Both the position numbers and the translations under genes were made by a program. From contig NZ_CP095740.1 of the NCBI RefSeq assembly GCF_023078455.1, positions 1,786,001-1,850,000 on the forward strand: 64,000 bases of DNA, written 5' to 3'. Origin of the DNA: Luteibacter aegosomatis (GTDB lineage Bacteria; Pseudomonadota; Gammaproteobacteria; Xanthomonadales; Rhodanobacteraceae). The notes below the pieces were generated by a model. It was not told where the DNA came from and did no database searches. It saw only the letters and a program-made list of their open reading frames with translations. Numbering within the stretch: position 1 is the first letter of the stretch; the number at the start of each line of letters is the position of its first letter. This document shows, one piece after another, positions 12,514-22,124 of the stretch.

Positions 12514-14625
12514 ATGCCCGCGCTACCCGAACGCATGCAATCCGGCACGCCGTATCCCCTCGGCGCCACCTGTGACGGCATGGGAACGAACTTCGCCGTG
12601 TTCTCCGCGCATGCGGAGCGCATGGAGCTGTGTCTGTTCGATCCGTCGGGTAAACGGGAGATCGCGCGCTACGACCTGCCCGAGTGCACCGACGAAATCT
12701 GGCACGGCTATCTGCCACGCGTGCGCGGCGGCACGCTCTACGGCTTTCGCGCCCATGGCCCGTATGCGCCGGAGGAGGGCCACCGGTTCAATCCCAACAA
12801 GCTCCTGCTGGATCCCTACGCCCGCCTGCTGCACGGCCAGGTGCGCTGGTCGGACGTGCTGCACGGCTATCGCGTGGCATCGCCGCGTGCGGACCTGTCC
12901 TTCGATCGCCGCGACAGCGCGGCGGCGATGCCCAAGGCCGTGGTCGTCGACGAGCCGGTGCATTGGCGCCGGGGAGGCAACCGCCCGCATACGCCGTGGA
13001 ACCAGACGGTGATCTACGAGGCCCACCTGAAGGGCTTCACGCGCTCGCTCAAGCGCATCCGGCCGCACGAACGCGGCACCTTCATCGCGCTGGCCGACCC
13101 CTACGTGATCGATTACCTGGTGAAGCTCGGCGTCACGGCCATCGAGCTGCTTCCCGTGCACGCCTTCCTCCAGGACCGGCGCCTCGCCGAGATGAAGCTG
13201 CGCAACTACTGGGGCTACAACACCATGGCGTTCTTCGCGCCCGAGCCCTCGTACCTGTCCGAAGGCACCCTGAACGAAATCCGCGCCGCCGTGCAGGCGC
13301 TGCACGCGGCGGGCATCGAGGTGATCCTCGACGTGGTCTACAACCATACCTGCGAGGGTAGCGAGCTGGGTACCACGATGATGTTCCGCGGGCTCGACAA
13401 CAAGAGCTACTACCGCCTGATGCCGGACAACCCGCGCTACTGCATCAACGACACCGGCACGGGCAACACCGTCAACACCGCGCATCCGCGCGTGCTGCAA
13501 ATGGTGATGGACTCGCTGCGCTATTGGGTCCAGACCTTCCACATCGACGGCTTCCGCTTCGACCTGGGCGTCAGCCTGGGGCGCGAGGAGCATGGGTTCG
13601 ATCCCAACGGCGGCCTGTTCGACGCCATGCGTCAGGATCCCGTGCTGTCCTCGGTCAAGCTCATTTCCGAACCCTGGGACATCGGCCCCGGGGGGTACCA
13701 GCTGGGCAACCATCCGCCGGGTTTCGCCGAGTGGAACGGCAAGTTCCGCGACGACGTGCGACGCTTCTGGAAGGGCGATGCGGGCATGCGCGGCGCGCTG
13801 GCCGGGCGCCTGCAGGCTTCGGGCGACCTGTTCGACCATCAGCGGCGCAAGCCATGGGCGTCCGTGAACTTCCTCACGGCACACGATGGTTTCACGCTGG
13901 AGGACCTCGTCAGCTACAACGACAAGCACAACGAAGCCAACGGCGAGGACAACCGCGACGGCGGCAACGACAACGAGAGCTACAACCACGGCGTGGAAGG
14001 GCCCACGGACGATCCTGCCATCCTCGCGGTGCGCGACCGCGTCAAGCGGGCCATGCTCGCCACGCTGATCTTTTCCAACGGCACGCCGATGCTGCTCGGC
14101 GGCGACGAGTTCGGTCGCACGCAGCAAGGCAACAACAATGCCTATTGCCAGGACAATGAATTGTCCTGGTTCGACTGGAAATTGGCAGGCACCGACCGCG
14201 GCAAGGAGTTGACCGACTTCGTCGCGCGACTCCTCCGGTTGCGGGCCCAGCATCCGACGTTGCGTGCGCCGGACTTCCTGCGCGGCGACGTGGAAGTGAT
14301 CCCCGGCATTCGCGAAGTCGCCTGGTTCGACGAAAGCGGTGCGGAGATGACCCAGGAGACCTGGGGGTACACCGAAGGCCGCCTTCTCGCCGTGCGACGC
14401 GCGCTCCCCCATGGCGAAAAGCGCGCGGACGTTACGCTGTTGCTGATCAACGGCACGCCCGATGCCCATGTCTTCAGGCTGCCCGAACCGGAGAGCGCCT
14501 GGCGCATCCGTTGCGACAGCACGAAGCCCTGCGCCGCCGACATGCCCTGGCAGGAGCCCTCGGTGGAAGTGCAGGGGCACAGCGTGATGCTGCTGGCGTC
14601 GTTGATAAGGAGAGAGTCCGCATGA
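12514..14625 (+). CDS. glgX: Glycogen debranching enzyme GlgX
   Basis: GlgX hydrolyses alpha-1,6 branch points of limit dextrins and feeds linear maltodextrins to TreY and MalQ. The ATG at 12514, preceded by AGAGGAAC, gives 703 residues, as expected. The N-terminal CBM48 contains GTNFAVFSAHAERMELCLF. Catalytic motifs of the GH13 barrel are DGFRFDLG (nucleophile), LISEPWDIGPGGYQLG (acid) and FLTAHDGFTLEDLVSYN. The segment RFNPNKLLLDPYAR is characteristic of isoamylase-type enzymes. The stop overlaps the treZ start as ATGA. It is the fourth gene of the glgE operon. Confidence 0.95.
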   Translation: MPALPERMQSGTPYPLGATCDGMGTNFAVFSAHAERMELCLFDPSGKREIARYDLPECTDEIWHGYLPRVRGGTLYGFRAHGPYAPEEGHRFNPNKLLLDPYARLLHGQVRWSDVLHGYRVASPRADLSFDRRDSAAAMPKAVVVDEPVHWRRGGNRPHTPWNQTVIYEAHLKGFTRSLKRIRPHERGTFIALADPYVIDYLVKLGVTAIELLPVHAFLQDRRLAEMKLRNYWGYNTMAFFAPEPSYLSEGTLNEIRAAVQALHAAGIEVILDVVYNHTCEGSELGTTMMFRGLDNKSYYRLMPDNPRYCINDTGTGNTVNTAHPRVLQMVMDSLRYWVQTFHIDGFRFDLGVSLGREEHGFDPNGGLFDAMRQDPVLSSVKLISEPWDIGPGGYQLGNHPPGFAEWNGKFRDDVRRFWKGDAGMRGALAGRLQASGDLFDHQRRKPWASVNFLTAHDGFTLEDLVSYNDKHNEANGEDNRDGGNDNESYNHGVEGPTDDPAILAVRDRVKRAMLATLIFSNGTPMLLGGDEFGRTQQGNNNAYCQDNELSWFDWKLAGTDRGKELTDFVARLLRLRAQHPTLRAPDFLRGDVEVIPGIREVAWFDESGAEMTQETWGYTEGRLLAVRRALPHGEKRADVTLLLINGTPDAHVFRLPEPESAWRIRCDSTKPCAADMPWQEPSVEVQGHSVMLLASLIRRESA

Positions 14626-16370
14626 CGGAAACGCATGCGCACGCGATGCCCTATGGCGCGAAGCTCCTGGGCGACGGACGGGTGCGGTTCCGGCTGTGGG
14701 CGCCCGACGTGGAGTCGGTATCCCTGGAATGCGAGGACGGCCATGCGACGGCGATGCGCTCGCTGGACGACGGATGGTTCGAATGCGTCTGCAACGTGGA
14801 GACGGGCGGCGGATACCGGTTCCGCCTGCATGACGACCTCGCCGTCCCCGATCCCGCGTCGCGCCTCCAGCGCGATGGCGACGTGCACGGCTACAGCGTC
14901 GTGGTGGATCCGCGCACCTACGCCTGGCGCCACGCGTGGACGGGCAGGCCCTGGCGCGAGACGGTGATCTACGAACTGCACGTGGGTGCGTTCGGCGGTT
15001 TTCGCGGCGTGCGGGACGCGCTGCCGCATCTGGCCGCGCTTGGCGTGACCGCCGTCGAACTGATGCCGATCGCCGAATTCGCGGGTGAGCGCAACTGGGG
15101 TTACGACGGCGTGCTGCCGTTCGCGCCCGCCGCGGCGTATGGCACGCCCGACGAGCTGAAGGCGATGGTCGACGAGGCCCATGGCATGGGCCTCATGGTG
15201 TTCCTCGACGTGGTCTATAACCACTTCGGCCCGGAAGGCAATTACCTCGGCGCGTATGCCGCGCCGTTCTTCGAAGGCGATACGCACACGCCATGGGGCG
15301 CTTCGGTGGGCGTATCCACGCCGCAGGTCGGCGACTACTTCGTGCACAACGCGCTCTACTGGCTCGACGAGTACCGCTTCGACGGCCTGCGCTTCGACGC
15401 GGTGCACGCCATCGGCAACGCCGGCTGGCTCGGTTCGCTGGCGGCGCGCGTGCATGCCGCGATCGGTCCCGACCGCCACGTGCACCTGGTACTGGAGAAC
15501 GAAGCCAACCAGGCGCACCTGCTGGGGCGTGGGCGTTTCGACGCGCAGTGGAACGACGACTTCCACAACGCGATACACGTGCTCATGACGGGGGAGTCGG
15601 AAGGCTATTACGCCCATTACCGGCCCGCGATGGACAAGCTCCTGCGAAGCCTGCGCGAAGGCTTCGCCTTCCAGGGCGAGGTGATGGGCGACAAGCGGCG
15701 TGGCGAACCCAGCGGGCAGCTTCCGGCGATGCGTTTCGTCAATTTCCTGCAGAACCACGACCAGGTGGGAAATCGCGCGCTCGGTGACCGGCTGACGACC
15801 CTGGTGCCGCCGGAGACGATGGAAGCCGCGCTCGCGCTGCTGCTCCTGGCTCCGTTCGTGCCCATGCTGTTCATGGGGGAGGAATCGGCCAGCCGCACGC
15901 CGTTCCTGTTCTTCACCGACTTCCCCGACGAGGCGTTGCGCAAGGCGGTGCGCGAAGGACGGCGCAGGGAGTTCGAAGGCTTCGCCGGGTTTTCGGCCGA
16001 AGACATTCCCGATCCGAACCTGCACGACACGTTCCTGCGTTCCATTCCCGAGCGCGACCTCACCCACGGCGAGCGCCGGCGCGAACTCGTGCGCGAACTG
16101 ATCGCCCTGCGCCAGGAACACGTCGCGCCCCACATCGACGACGCGCGAGGGTTGCATGCCGAAGCCCTGGGCGAGCGCGCCTTCGTCGCCGCATGGTCGC
16201 TCGGCGCGCGAACGTTAACGATCTTCGTCAATCTCGGCGACACCGACGTCACGCTCGAACGCCCACCATCGCCCGCGGCGGCGTGGCTCCATGGCGCGGC
16301 GTCGGACATCGCCTCCGTTTCGCGCGGCGCGATCCCCGCCCGCCGCGCCCTGGCTTGCCTGGAGTCCTGA
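14622..16370 (+). CDS. treZ: Malto-oligosyltrehalose trehalohydrolase
   Basis: TreZ cuts trehalose from the end of maltooligosyl-trehalose made by TreY. The ATG at 14622 overlaps the glgX stop and has AAGGAGAG upstream; 582 residues is typical. An N-terminal beta domain (VRFRLWAPDVESVSLE) precedes the GH13 barrel. Catalytic motifs are GLRFDAVHAI (nucleophile), LVLENEANQ (acid) and FLQNHDQVGNRA. Region I reads VFLDVVYNHFGPEGNYL. Its presence with treY and glgX shows that the cell can convert glucan back to trehalose. Confidence 0.95.
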   Translation: MTETHAHAMPYGAKLLGDGRVRFRLWAPDVESVSLECEDGHATAMRSLDDGWFECVCNVETGGGYRFRLHDDLAVPDPASRLQRDGDVHGYSVVVDPRTYAWRHAWTGRPWRETVIYELHVGAFGGFRGVRDALPHLAALGVTAVELMPIAEFAGERNWGYDGVLPFAPAAAYGTPDELKAMVDEAHGMGLMVFLDVVYNHFGPEGNYLGAYAAPFFEGDTHTPWGASVGVSTPQVGDYFVHNALYWLDEYRFDGLRFDAVHAIGNAGWLGSLAARVHAAIGPDRHVHLVLENEANQAHLLGRGRFDAQWNDDFHNAIHVLMTGESEGYYAHYRPAMDKLLRSLREGFAFQGEVMGDKRRGEPSGQLPAMRFVNFLQNHDQVGNRALGDRLTTLVPPETMEAALALLLLAPFVPMLFMGEESASRTPFLFFTDFPDEALRKAVREGRRREFEGFAGFSAEDIPDPNLHDTFLRSIPERDLTHGERRRELVRELIALRQEHVAPHIDDARGLHAEALGERAFVAAWSLGARTLTIFVNLGDTDVTLERPPSPAAAWLHGAASDIASVSRGAIPARRALACLES

Positions 16371-16373
16371 TCC

Positions 16374-18452
16374 GTGAACGTTCCACTCGACGATCGTCTT
16401 GCCTTGTTGGCCGAACAGGCGGGCGTGGATGTGCACTGGCGCGATGCGCTCGACCGTCCGCAGTCGACGCCCGCGCGCACGCTGCGCCTGGTGCTCGGTG
16501 CGCTTGGGTTGCCGGCCGGCGACGCCGACGAGGTCGAGGCCAGTCTGCGCATGCTCGAGGAAGAGCGCCAGGGTCGCCGTCCGCCGCGCCTGTTGACGGC
16601 CGACGTGGGCCAGACGATCGAGCTGATCGCCGCCCAGCGCGGGCGGCGATGGAAGATCGTCGGCGAAGACGGGCTACCAGTGGCGGAAGGGGAGTTGCCT
16701 TCGGGCGCGTCGTCGCTTCCCGCACCGGCGCAACCGGGGTATTACTCCTTGTGGCTCGACGACGACGAAGTCACGCTCGCCGTCGCGCCGCGACGCGCGT
16801 TCGGCATCGGTGACGTGCAGGGCCTGCACCGGCCCTGGGGCATGGCCGTGCAGGTGTCCAGCCTGCGCCGTCCCGCCGACGGCGGCGCAGGCGATTTCAC
16901 CGCGCTGGAACTGTGCGCGCGTGCCGCGGCGGAGAAGGGCGCCGACGCGCTGGCGATCAGTCCCGTGCACGCGCTGTTCGCCGCCGCGCCGGAGCGTTAC
17001 AGCCCGTACGCGCCGTCGAGCCGCCTGTTCCTCAACGGTCTTTACATCGATCCATCGCGCACCAGCGGCGAGAAGAGCGTGCGCGCGGTGATCGACTCGC
17101 ACAATCTTCGCCAGGAACTGGCCGACCTCGAGTGGCTCGACCTGATCGACTGGCCGCGGGCCGCGCGCGCGCGCATGACCATCCTGCGCTCCGTCTACGA
17201 GTGGGAGTCGGTGGACTCCGCGCATGCCGAACGCTTCGCCGCGTTTCGTCGCGAGCAGGGCGAGCCGCTGGAGCGTCACGCGCGCTTCGAGGCCTTGCAC
17301 GCCGATTTCACCGCGCATGGTCGTCCGGGCGGTTGGCAGGGATGGCCCGCCGCATTCCATGATCCTTCGTCGCCCGACGTCGCCGCGTTCGCCCGCGAGC
17401 ATTCGCGCGAGGTGTCTTTCCACGCGTGGCTCCAATGGCTGGCCTCGCGTGGCCTGTGTGGCGCGCAGAAAGCGGCCCGCGACGCCGGCATGAAGATCGG
17501 CCTGGTCACCGACCTCGCCGTGGGTGCCGATGCCGGGGGAAGCCACGCCTGGGCACACCAGGCCGAAATGTTGCAAGGACTGTCGGTGGGTGCGCCGCCG
17601 GATGCGCTCAATCGACTGGGCCAGGACTGGGGCCTCACCACGTTCTCGCCGCGCGGCCTGCGAGAGACCGGTTTCAAGGGGTTTATCGGCATGCTGCGCG
17701 CGGCACTGGCCTATTCGGGCGGCGTGCGCATCGATCACATCCTGAGCCTCAAGCGCCTTTGGATGGTGCCGCATGGCGCGGGCGCCACCGAAGGCGCCTA
17801 CGTGCGTTACCCGCTGCGCGACCTGCTGCGTCTCGTGGCGCTGGAATCGCATCGGCACCGCGCGATCGTGATCGGCGAAGACCTGGGCACGGTGCCCGCC
17901 GATTTCCGTCGCGACATCGCCGATGCGGGCGTGCTCGGCATCCGCGTACTCTGGTTCGAACGCGCGGCGGACGGCGGGTTCATCGCCCCGGCGGACTGGT
18001 CGGACAATGCCATGGCCACCACCAGCACGCATGACGTGCCGACGGTCGCGGGATGGTGGAGCGGGCGCGACGTCGAATGGCGAAAGCGCACCGGCCTGGA
18101 CGATCCCGACGTGGACGAAGCCGCGCGACGCGAGGTCGAACGCCATCGCCTGTGGAGCGCGATGTGCGCCTCGGGTTCGGCATGGAACGAGGACAGCCCG
18201 CCCGCGCCCGACGATATCTCGCCCGTGGTAGTGGCCGCCGCCAAGCACGTGGCGCAGACCCCGGCGCCGTTGGCGATCTTCCCCGTCGAGGACGTGCTCG
18301 GCCTGCACGAGCAGCCCAATCTTCCCGGTCCGACGGACGCGGTGCATCCGAACTGGCGTCGCCGCATGCCCGACTCCACGCCGCGACTGTTCGACGGACC
18401 CATCGCCAACGCCGTGTGCACGGCGATCGACAAGACCCGGAACCGCCCGTGA
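16374..18452 (+). CDS. malQ: 4-alpha-glucanotransferase (amylomaltase)
   Basis: MalQ transfers glucan segments between maltodextrins and so recycles chains too short for TreY. The GTG at 16374 lies three bases after treZ; no better start is near. The protein has 692 residues, as in enterobacterial MalQ-type enzymes with an extra N-terminal domain (about 1-140) before the GH77 barrel. Catalytic motifs are GGVRIDHI (nucleophile Asp), VIGEDLGTVP (acid Glu) and TSTHDVPTVAGWW (third Asp). The substrate-binding SPYAPSSRLFLN block is present. Its TGA overlaps the treY GTG start. Confidence 0.95.
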   Translation: MNVPLDDRLALLAEQAGVDVHWRDALDRPQSTPARTLRLVLGALGLPAGDADEVEASLRMLEEERQGRRPPRLLTADVGQTIELIAAQRGRRWKIVGEDGLPVAEGELPSGASSLPAPAQPGYYSLWLDDDEVTLAVAPRRAFGIGDVQGLHRPWGMAVQVSSLRRPADGGAGDFTALELCARAAAEKGADALAISPVHALFAAAPERYSPYAPSSRLFLNGLYIDPSRTSGEKSVRAVIDSHNLRQELADLEWLDLIDWPRAARARMTILRSVYEWESVDSAHAERFAAFRREQGEPLERHARFEALHADFTAHGRPGGWQGWPAAFHDPSSPDVAAFAREHSREVSFHAWLQWLASRGLCGAQKAARDAGMKIGLVTDLAVGADAGGSHAWAHQAEMLQGLSVGAPPDALNRLGQDWGLTTFSPRGLRETGFKGFIGMLRAALAYSGGVRIDHILSLKRLWMVPHGAGATEGAYVRYPLRDLLRLVALESHRHRAIVIGEDLGTVPADFRRDIADAGVLGIRVLWFERAADGGFIAPADWSDNAMATTSTHDVPTVAGWWSGRDVEWRKRTGLDDPDVDEAARREVERHRLWSAMCASGSAWNEDSPPAPDDISPVVVAAAKHVAQTPAPLAIFPVEDVLGLHEQPNLPGPTDAVHPNWRRRMPDSTPRLFDGPIANAVCTAIDKTRNRP

Positions 18453-21052
18453 GTCCACCGCGCTCGCTCGCCCGCCTGCAGTTCCATTCGGGGTTCACGC
18501 TCGACGCCGCCGTGGGCGTGGTCGACTACTACGCCCGGCTCGGCGTAAGCCATCTGTACGCGTCACCCATCCTGCGTGCCCGTACGGGATCGACGCACGG
18601 TTATGACGTGGTCGATTGCCATGAGGTCAATCCCGAGATCGGTGGCGAGGATGCCCTGCGCCGGCTCGTGTCCGCCCTGCGCGAACGTGGCATGGGGCTC
18701 GTCGTCGACATCGTGCCCAACCACATGGGCGTCGGGCCGGAGAACGCCTGGTGGATGGACGTGCTCAGGCATGGCCGGGAAAGCCGTTACGCGGGCTATT
18801 TCGACATCGACTGGCAGTCGCCCGACCCGTTGATCCGTGGACGCCTGCTGCTGCCGATCCTCGGCGCGGGCTACGACGCCACGCTGCGCGAGGGACACCT
18901 TCGCCTCGTGCATCGGCGCGGGGAATGGATGCTGCGGCTTTACGACGACCACCTCCCGCTGTCGCCCGCCTCGACCCGCGAACTCGGCGACGATGCCGTG
19001 GCGTCGCACGATCCGTCGAGCGACGAGGGCAGGGCGCGGCTGCATGGCCTGATCGAGAAGCAGCATTACCGGCTGGCCTTCTGGAAGCTCGCCAGCGACA
19101 TGGTGAACTACCGGCGTTTCTTCGACATCAACGAACTGGCGGGCCTGCGCATCGAGCGTACCGCCGTTTTCGAAGACACCCATGCCACGATCTTCCGACT
19201 CTACGCCGAGGGTCTCATCGACGGAGTGCGTTGCGACCACGTGGATGGACTGTCCGATCCACGAAGCTATTGCCGTCGCCTGCGTCATCGCCTCGAGCGG
19301 TTGCGCACGCGCCGCCCGCCGGGCGCGCCTCGCGATGCCGCCTATCTGGTGGTGGAGAAAATCCTCGCCGAAGACGAGCCGCTGCGAACGGACTGGCGCA
19401 CCGATGGCACCACCGGCTACGAATTCATGGACCAGGTGTCCGCCGTGCTGCACGACGATGCGGGCGAAGGTCCCCTGACCGGCTTGTGGCGGGAACTGAC
19501 CGGCGACTCGGCGGACTTCGCGACCCAGGCGGTGCGCGCGCGACGGCAGATCCTCGTCGACAGTTTCGAGGCGGAACTGGATCGTACGGCGCGCGCGCTG
19601 TTCGCCGCGGCGCGCGCCGACCTGGCTTCGCGCGACGTCTCCTTGGCGGCGATTCGACGCGTGCTCGTGGAGTTGCTGGTGCATTTCCCAGTCTACCGTA
19701 CCTATGCGGGCGGGTTGGGCCGCGATGCCTTCGACGAATCCATCTTCGCCCGCGCGGTGGAGGGCGCCTTGCGTACGGTGCGTGGCGAAGACGTGGACCT
19801 GTTGCATCTGGTGGCGCGCTGGCTGGGCGGGGAACCCTTGCGTTCGCTGCCGCCGGGGCCGGTGCGGCGCGCGAGGGAGCGCGCCATCGCGGTCTTCCAG
19901 CAAGCGACCTCGCCGGTGGCCGCCAAGGCCGTGGAGGACACCGCGGGCTACCGGTACGGGCGGCTCCTGTCGCGCAACGAGGTGGGTGTCGACGCGGCGC
20001 GGCTGGCCCTGTCGCCGGACGCGTTCCACCGCCTTTGCGCCGAGCGCGCGGCGACGTTTCCGCATACGTTGCTGGCCACCGCCACGCATGACCACAAGCG
20101 CGGTGAAGACCTGCGGGCACGCCTCGCCGTGCTCTCCGAAGAGGCCCCGCGCTGGGTGGTGACCGTGCAGCGCTGGCGGGAACGTCACGCCGTGTTCCGC
20201 CAGCGTGCCGAAGGACGCATGGCACCCTCGGCCGCCGACGAACTGATGCTCTACCAGATGCTCGTCGGCGCGTGGCCGCTCGACCTCGCCGCCGACGATG
20301 ACGAAGGACTGGAGCGCTTCGCCACCCGCATCGCCGCCTGGCAGCGCAAGGCCCTGCGCGAGGCCAAGCGCTGGACGCGCTGGACGTCGCCGAACGAGCC
20401 CTATGAGGACGCGTGCGAGGATTTCCTGCGTTCGATGCTCTCGGGCGAGTCGGCGGTGGAGCTTCGCGCCTTCGCCGAATACATCGCGGCACCGGGAGCC
20501 GCCAACGGGCTCGCCCAGACGGTACTGCGGCTGACCACGCCCGGCGTGCCCGACTTGTACCAGGGCACGGATGGCTGGGATTTCAGCCTGGTCGACCCCG
20601 ACAACCGGCGACCGGTCGATTTCGGACGGCGTTCCGAATCGCTGGCCCGGGGGCTGTCCCTGGCGGAAGCGGTGGTGACCTGGCGGGACGGCACGGTCAA
20701 ACAGGCGGTGATCCGTGAACTGTTGTGCCTGCGCAAGGCGCATCCGGAGCTGTTCGCCCGCGGCGACTATCGTCCCCTCGTGGCGGAAGGGCCCGGCGCG
20801 GAACGGGTGCTAGCCTTCGTTCGCGAACACAGGGGGAAGAAGCTGCTGGTGGCCGTGGGGCGGCACCTGGCGCCCTGGCTGGCCGGGGAGGCGGTGCCGT
20901 CCGTGCCGGCCGAACGCTGGGCCGGGACGACGCTGCGGGTGCCGGAGGGCGAATGGAAGGGCGTGTTGTCCGATGGGGTGTCGGCTGGGGGTAAGGTGGA
21001 CGTGGCGGACCTTTTCGCGGGAATGACCGTCGCCGCCTGGACCTCGGTGTAG
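18449..21052 (+). CDS. treY: Maltooligosyl trehalose synthase
   Basis: TreY isomerises the terminal alpha-1,4 link of maltodextrins to the alpha,alpha-1,1 link of trehalose. The GTG at 18449 overlaps the malQ stop and yields 867 residues. The opening LARLQFHSGFTLDAA and the block YASPILRARTGSTHGYDV are family signatures. Region I is VVDIVPNHMGVG, followed by catalytic GVRCDHVDGL, VVEKILAEDE and TATHDHKRGED. It is the last gene of the operon. A 36-bp inverted repeat begins 14 bases after the stop and may mark the operon's 3' end. Confidence 0.95.
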   Translation: MSPPRSLARLQFHSGFTLDAAVGVVDYYARLGVSHLYASPILRARTGSTHGYDVVDCHEVNPEIGGEDALRRLVSALRERGMGLVVDIVPNHMGVGPENAWWMDVLRHGRESRYAGYFDIDWQSPDPLIRGRLLLPILGAGYDATLREGHLRLVHRRGEWMLRLYDDHLPLSPASTRELGDDAVASHDPSSDEGRARLHGLIEKQHYRLAFWKLASDMVNYRRFFDINELAGLRIERTAVFEDTHATIFRLYAEGLIDGVRCDHVDGLSDPRSYCRRLRHRLERLRTRRPPGAPRDAAYLVVEKILAEDEPLRTDWRTDGTTGYEFMDQVSAVLHDDAGEGPLTGLWRELTGDSADFATQAVRARRQILVDSFEAELDRTARALFAAARADLASRDVSLAAIRRVLVELLVHFPVYRTYAGGLGRDAFDESIFARAVEGALRTVRGEDVDLLHLVARWLGGEPLRSLPPGPVRRARERAIAVFQQATSPVAAKAVEDTAGYRYGRLLSRNEVGVDAARLALSPDAFHRLCAERAATFPHTLLATATHDHKRGEDLRARLAVLSEEAPRWVVTVQRWRERHAVFRQRAEGRMAPSAADELMLYQMLVGAWPLDLAADDDEGLERFATRIAAWQRKALREAKRWTRWTSPNEPYEDACEDFLRSMLSGESAVELRAFAEYIAAPGAANGLAQTVLRLTTPGVPDLYQGTDGWDFSLVDPDNRRPVDFGRRSESLARGLSLAEAVVTWRDGTVKQAVIRELLCLRKAHPELFARGDYRPLVAEGPGAERVLAFVREHRGKKLLVAVGRHLAPWLAGEAVPSVPAERWAGTTLRVPEGEWKGVLSDGVSAGGKVDVADLFAGMTVAAWTSV

Positions 21053-21065
21053 CGCTTCGCAGGAA

Positions 21066-21196
21066 TCGCCGATGCGATCGGCTCCCACCCCTTCGGTAGC
21101 CAGCTTGCGCCGACCCGGCAACGAGGGACAAAAGCCCGCCCAGCCCATGGGCGGAAAGTCGGCTACCGAAGGGGTGGGAGCCGATCGCATCGGCGA
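21066..21196. repeat. REP-like inverted repeat, family A variant
   Basis: Arms 21066-21101 and 21161-21196 are a perfect 36-bp inverted repeat around a 59-base spacer. The inner part CTCCCACCCCTTCGGTAGC matches the core of the other family A copies. The outer part GCCGATGCGATCGG replaces the usual GCGGACAGGGTCCG, so this is a sequence variant of the family. It lies between treY and cmk and could end transcription of the sugar operon or protect its mRNA 3' end. Confidence 0.8.
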
Positions 21197-21276
21197 ATCA
21201 GGTCGCCCAGTGCCTCCAGCAAGCCTCCGCCCCATCAACGGCGGTATCATGGCGGTTTCGTGCGTGAGGTGATCCC

Positions 21277-21957
21277 ATGGCCCATCCGGCTGCCGTCCCT
21301 GTCCTGACCATCGACGGCCCCTCGGGCTCCGGCAAGGGCACCATCAGCCGCATGGTGGCGGACAAGCTGGGCTGGCGCCTGCTCGATTCGGGGGCCCTCT
21401 ATCGCGCCGTCGGCTACGCGGCGGGCGAGGAGGGCATCGACCTGTCCGACGTCGATGCCGTCACCCGCTGCGCCCAGACCGTGAAGATCCGCTTCCAAGC
21501 CAGCCCGGACGGGGGCGAGACCCACGTCATCGTCAACGGCCACGACGCCACGGCCGAGCTGCGTACGGAGACCGCCGGGGCCGCCGCATCGGCCATTGCG
21601 GTGATTCCCAGCGTGCGCCAGGCCCTGGTGGACCTGCAGTTGGGCTTTCGCAAGGCCCCCGGGCTGGTGGCCGACGGCCGCGACATGGGCACGGTGATCT
21701 TCCCCGACGCGGCCCATAAGGTATTTCTTACGGCCAGTGCCGCCGAGCGGGCGAAAAGGCGCTATAAGCAGTTGAAGGATAAGGGACTGAGCGTTACACT
21801 TAGCGTCCTTCAGCGAGAAATCGAGGCGCGCGACGAGCGTGATGCGTCGCGGGCCGTCGCCCCGTTGAAGCCCGCCGAGGGCGCCGTGGTCATCGATACC
21901 ACCGGCATGCCCATCGAGGCGGTGGTGGCGAAGGTTTTCGCCGTGGTGCGTCCTTAA
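21277..21957 (+). CDS. cmk: Cytidylate kinase
   Basis: Cmk phosphorylates CMP and dCMP with ATP. The 226-residue protein has the P-loop GPSGSGKGT near residue 14, the CMP-binding [12 protein letters not shown], the core [14 protein letters not shown] and the lid region [13 protein letters not shown]. The start at ATG 21277 is preceded by GAGGTGATCCC. Gene order cmk-rpsA-ihfB is conserved across gammaproteobacteria and supports both identity and shared transcription. No anomalies are visible. Confidence 0.96.
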   Translation: MAHPAAVPVLTIDGPSGSGKGTISRMVADKLGWRLLDSGALYRAVGYAAGEEGIDLSDVDAVTRCAQTVKIRFQASPDGGETHVIVNGHDATAELRTETAGAAASAIAVIPSVRQALVDLQLGFRKAPGLVADGRDMGTVIFPDAAHKVFLTASAAERAKRRYKQLKDKGLSVTLSVLQREIEARDERDASRAVAPLKPAEGAVVIDTTGMPIEAVVAKVFAVVRP

Positions 21958-21976
21958 GGCGCGTCGCGGCAAAGTG

Positions 21977-22056
21977 CCCGCGCAGTGTGCGCGGGTGATT
22001 GGCAACGGTGCGGGGGCCTCCATCGAGATGTCCGAACGCACCCACAACCGGTGGGT
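21977..22056 (+). promoter_or_regulatory. rpsA leader stem-loops (putative S1 autoregulatory region)
   Basis: Two perfect hairpins lie in the 167-base gap before rpsA: CCCGCGCA-GTG-TGCGCGGG at 21977-21995 and ACCCAC-AACCG-GTGGGT at 22040-22056. Neither has a U-tract, so they are not obvious terminators. The rpsA start has only a weak GGA upstream instead of a full Shine-Dalgarno site. E. coli rpsA is known to use a structured leader with a degenerate ribosome site for autoregulation by S1. The same logic here is inference. Confidence 0.4.
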
Positions 22057-22124
22057 CCCCCGTCCGCTCGCGTTCAAGACGCACGCCGGCGCCGGGTACG
22101 GCCTTTCATAACCCTGGAATCAAC

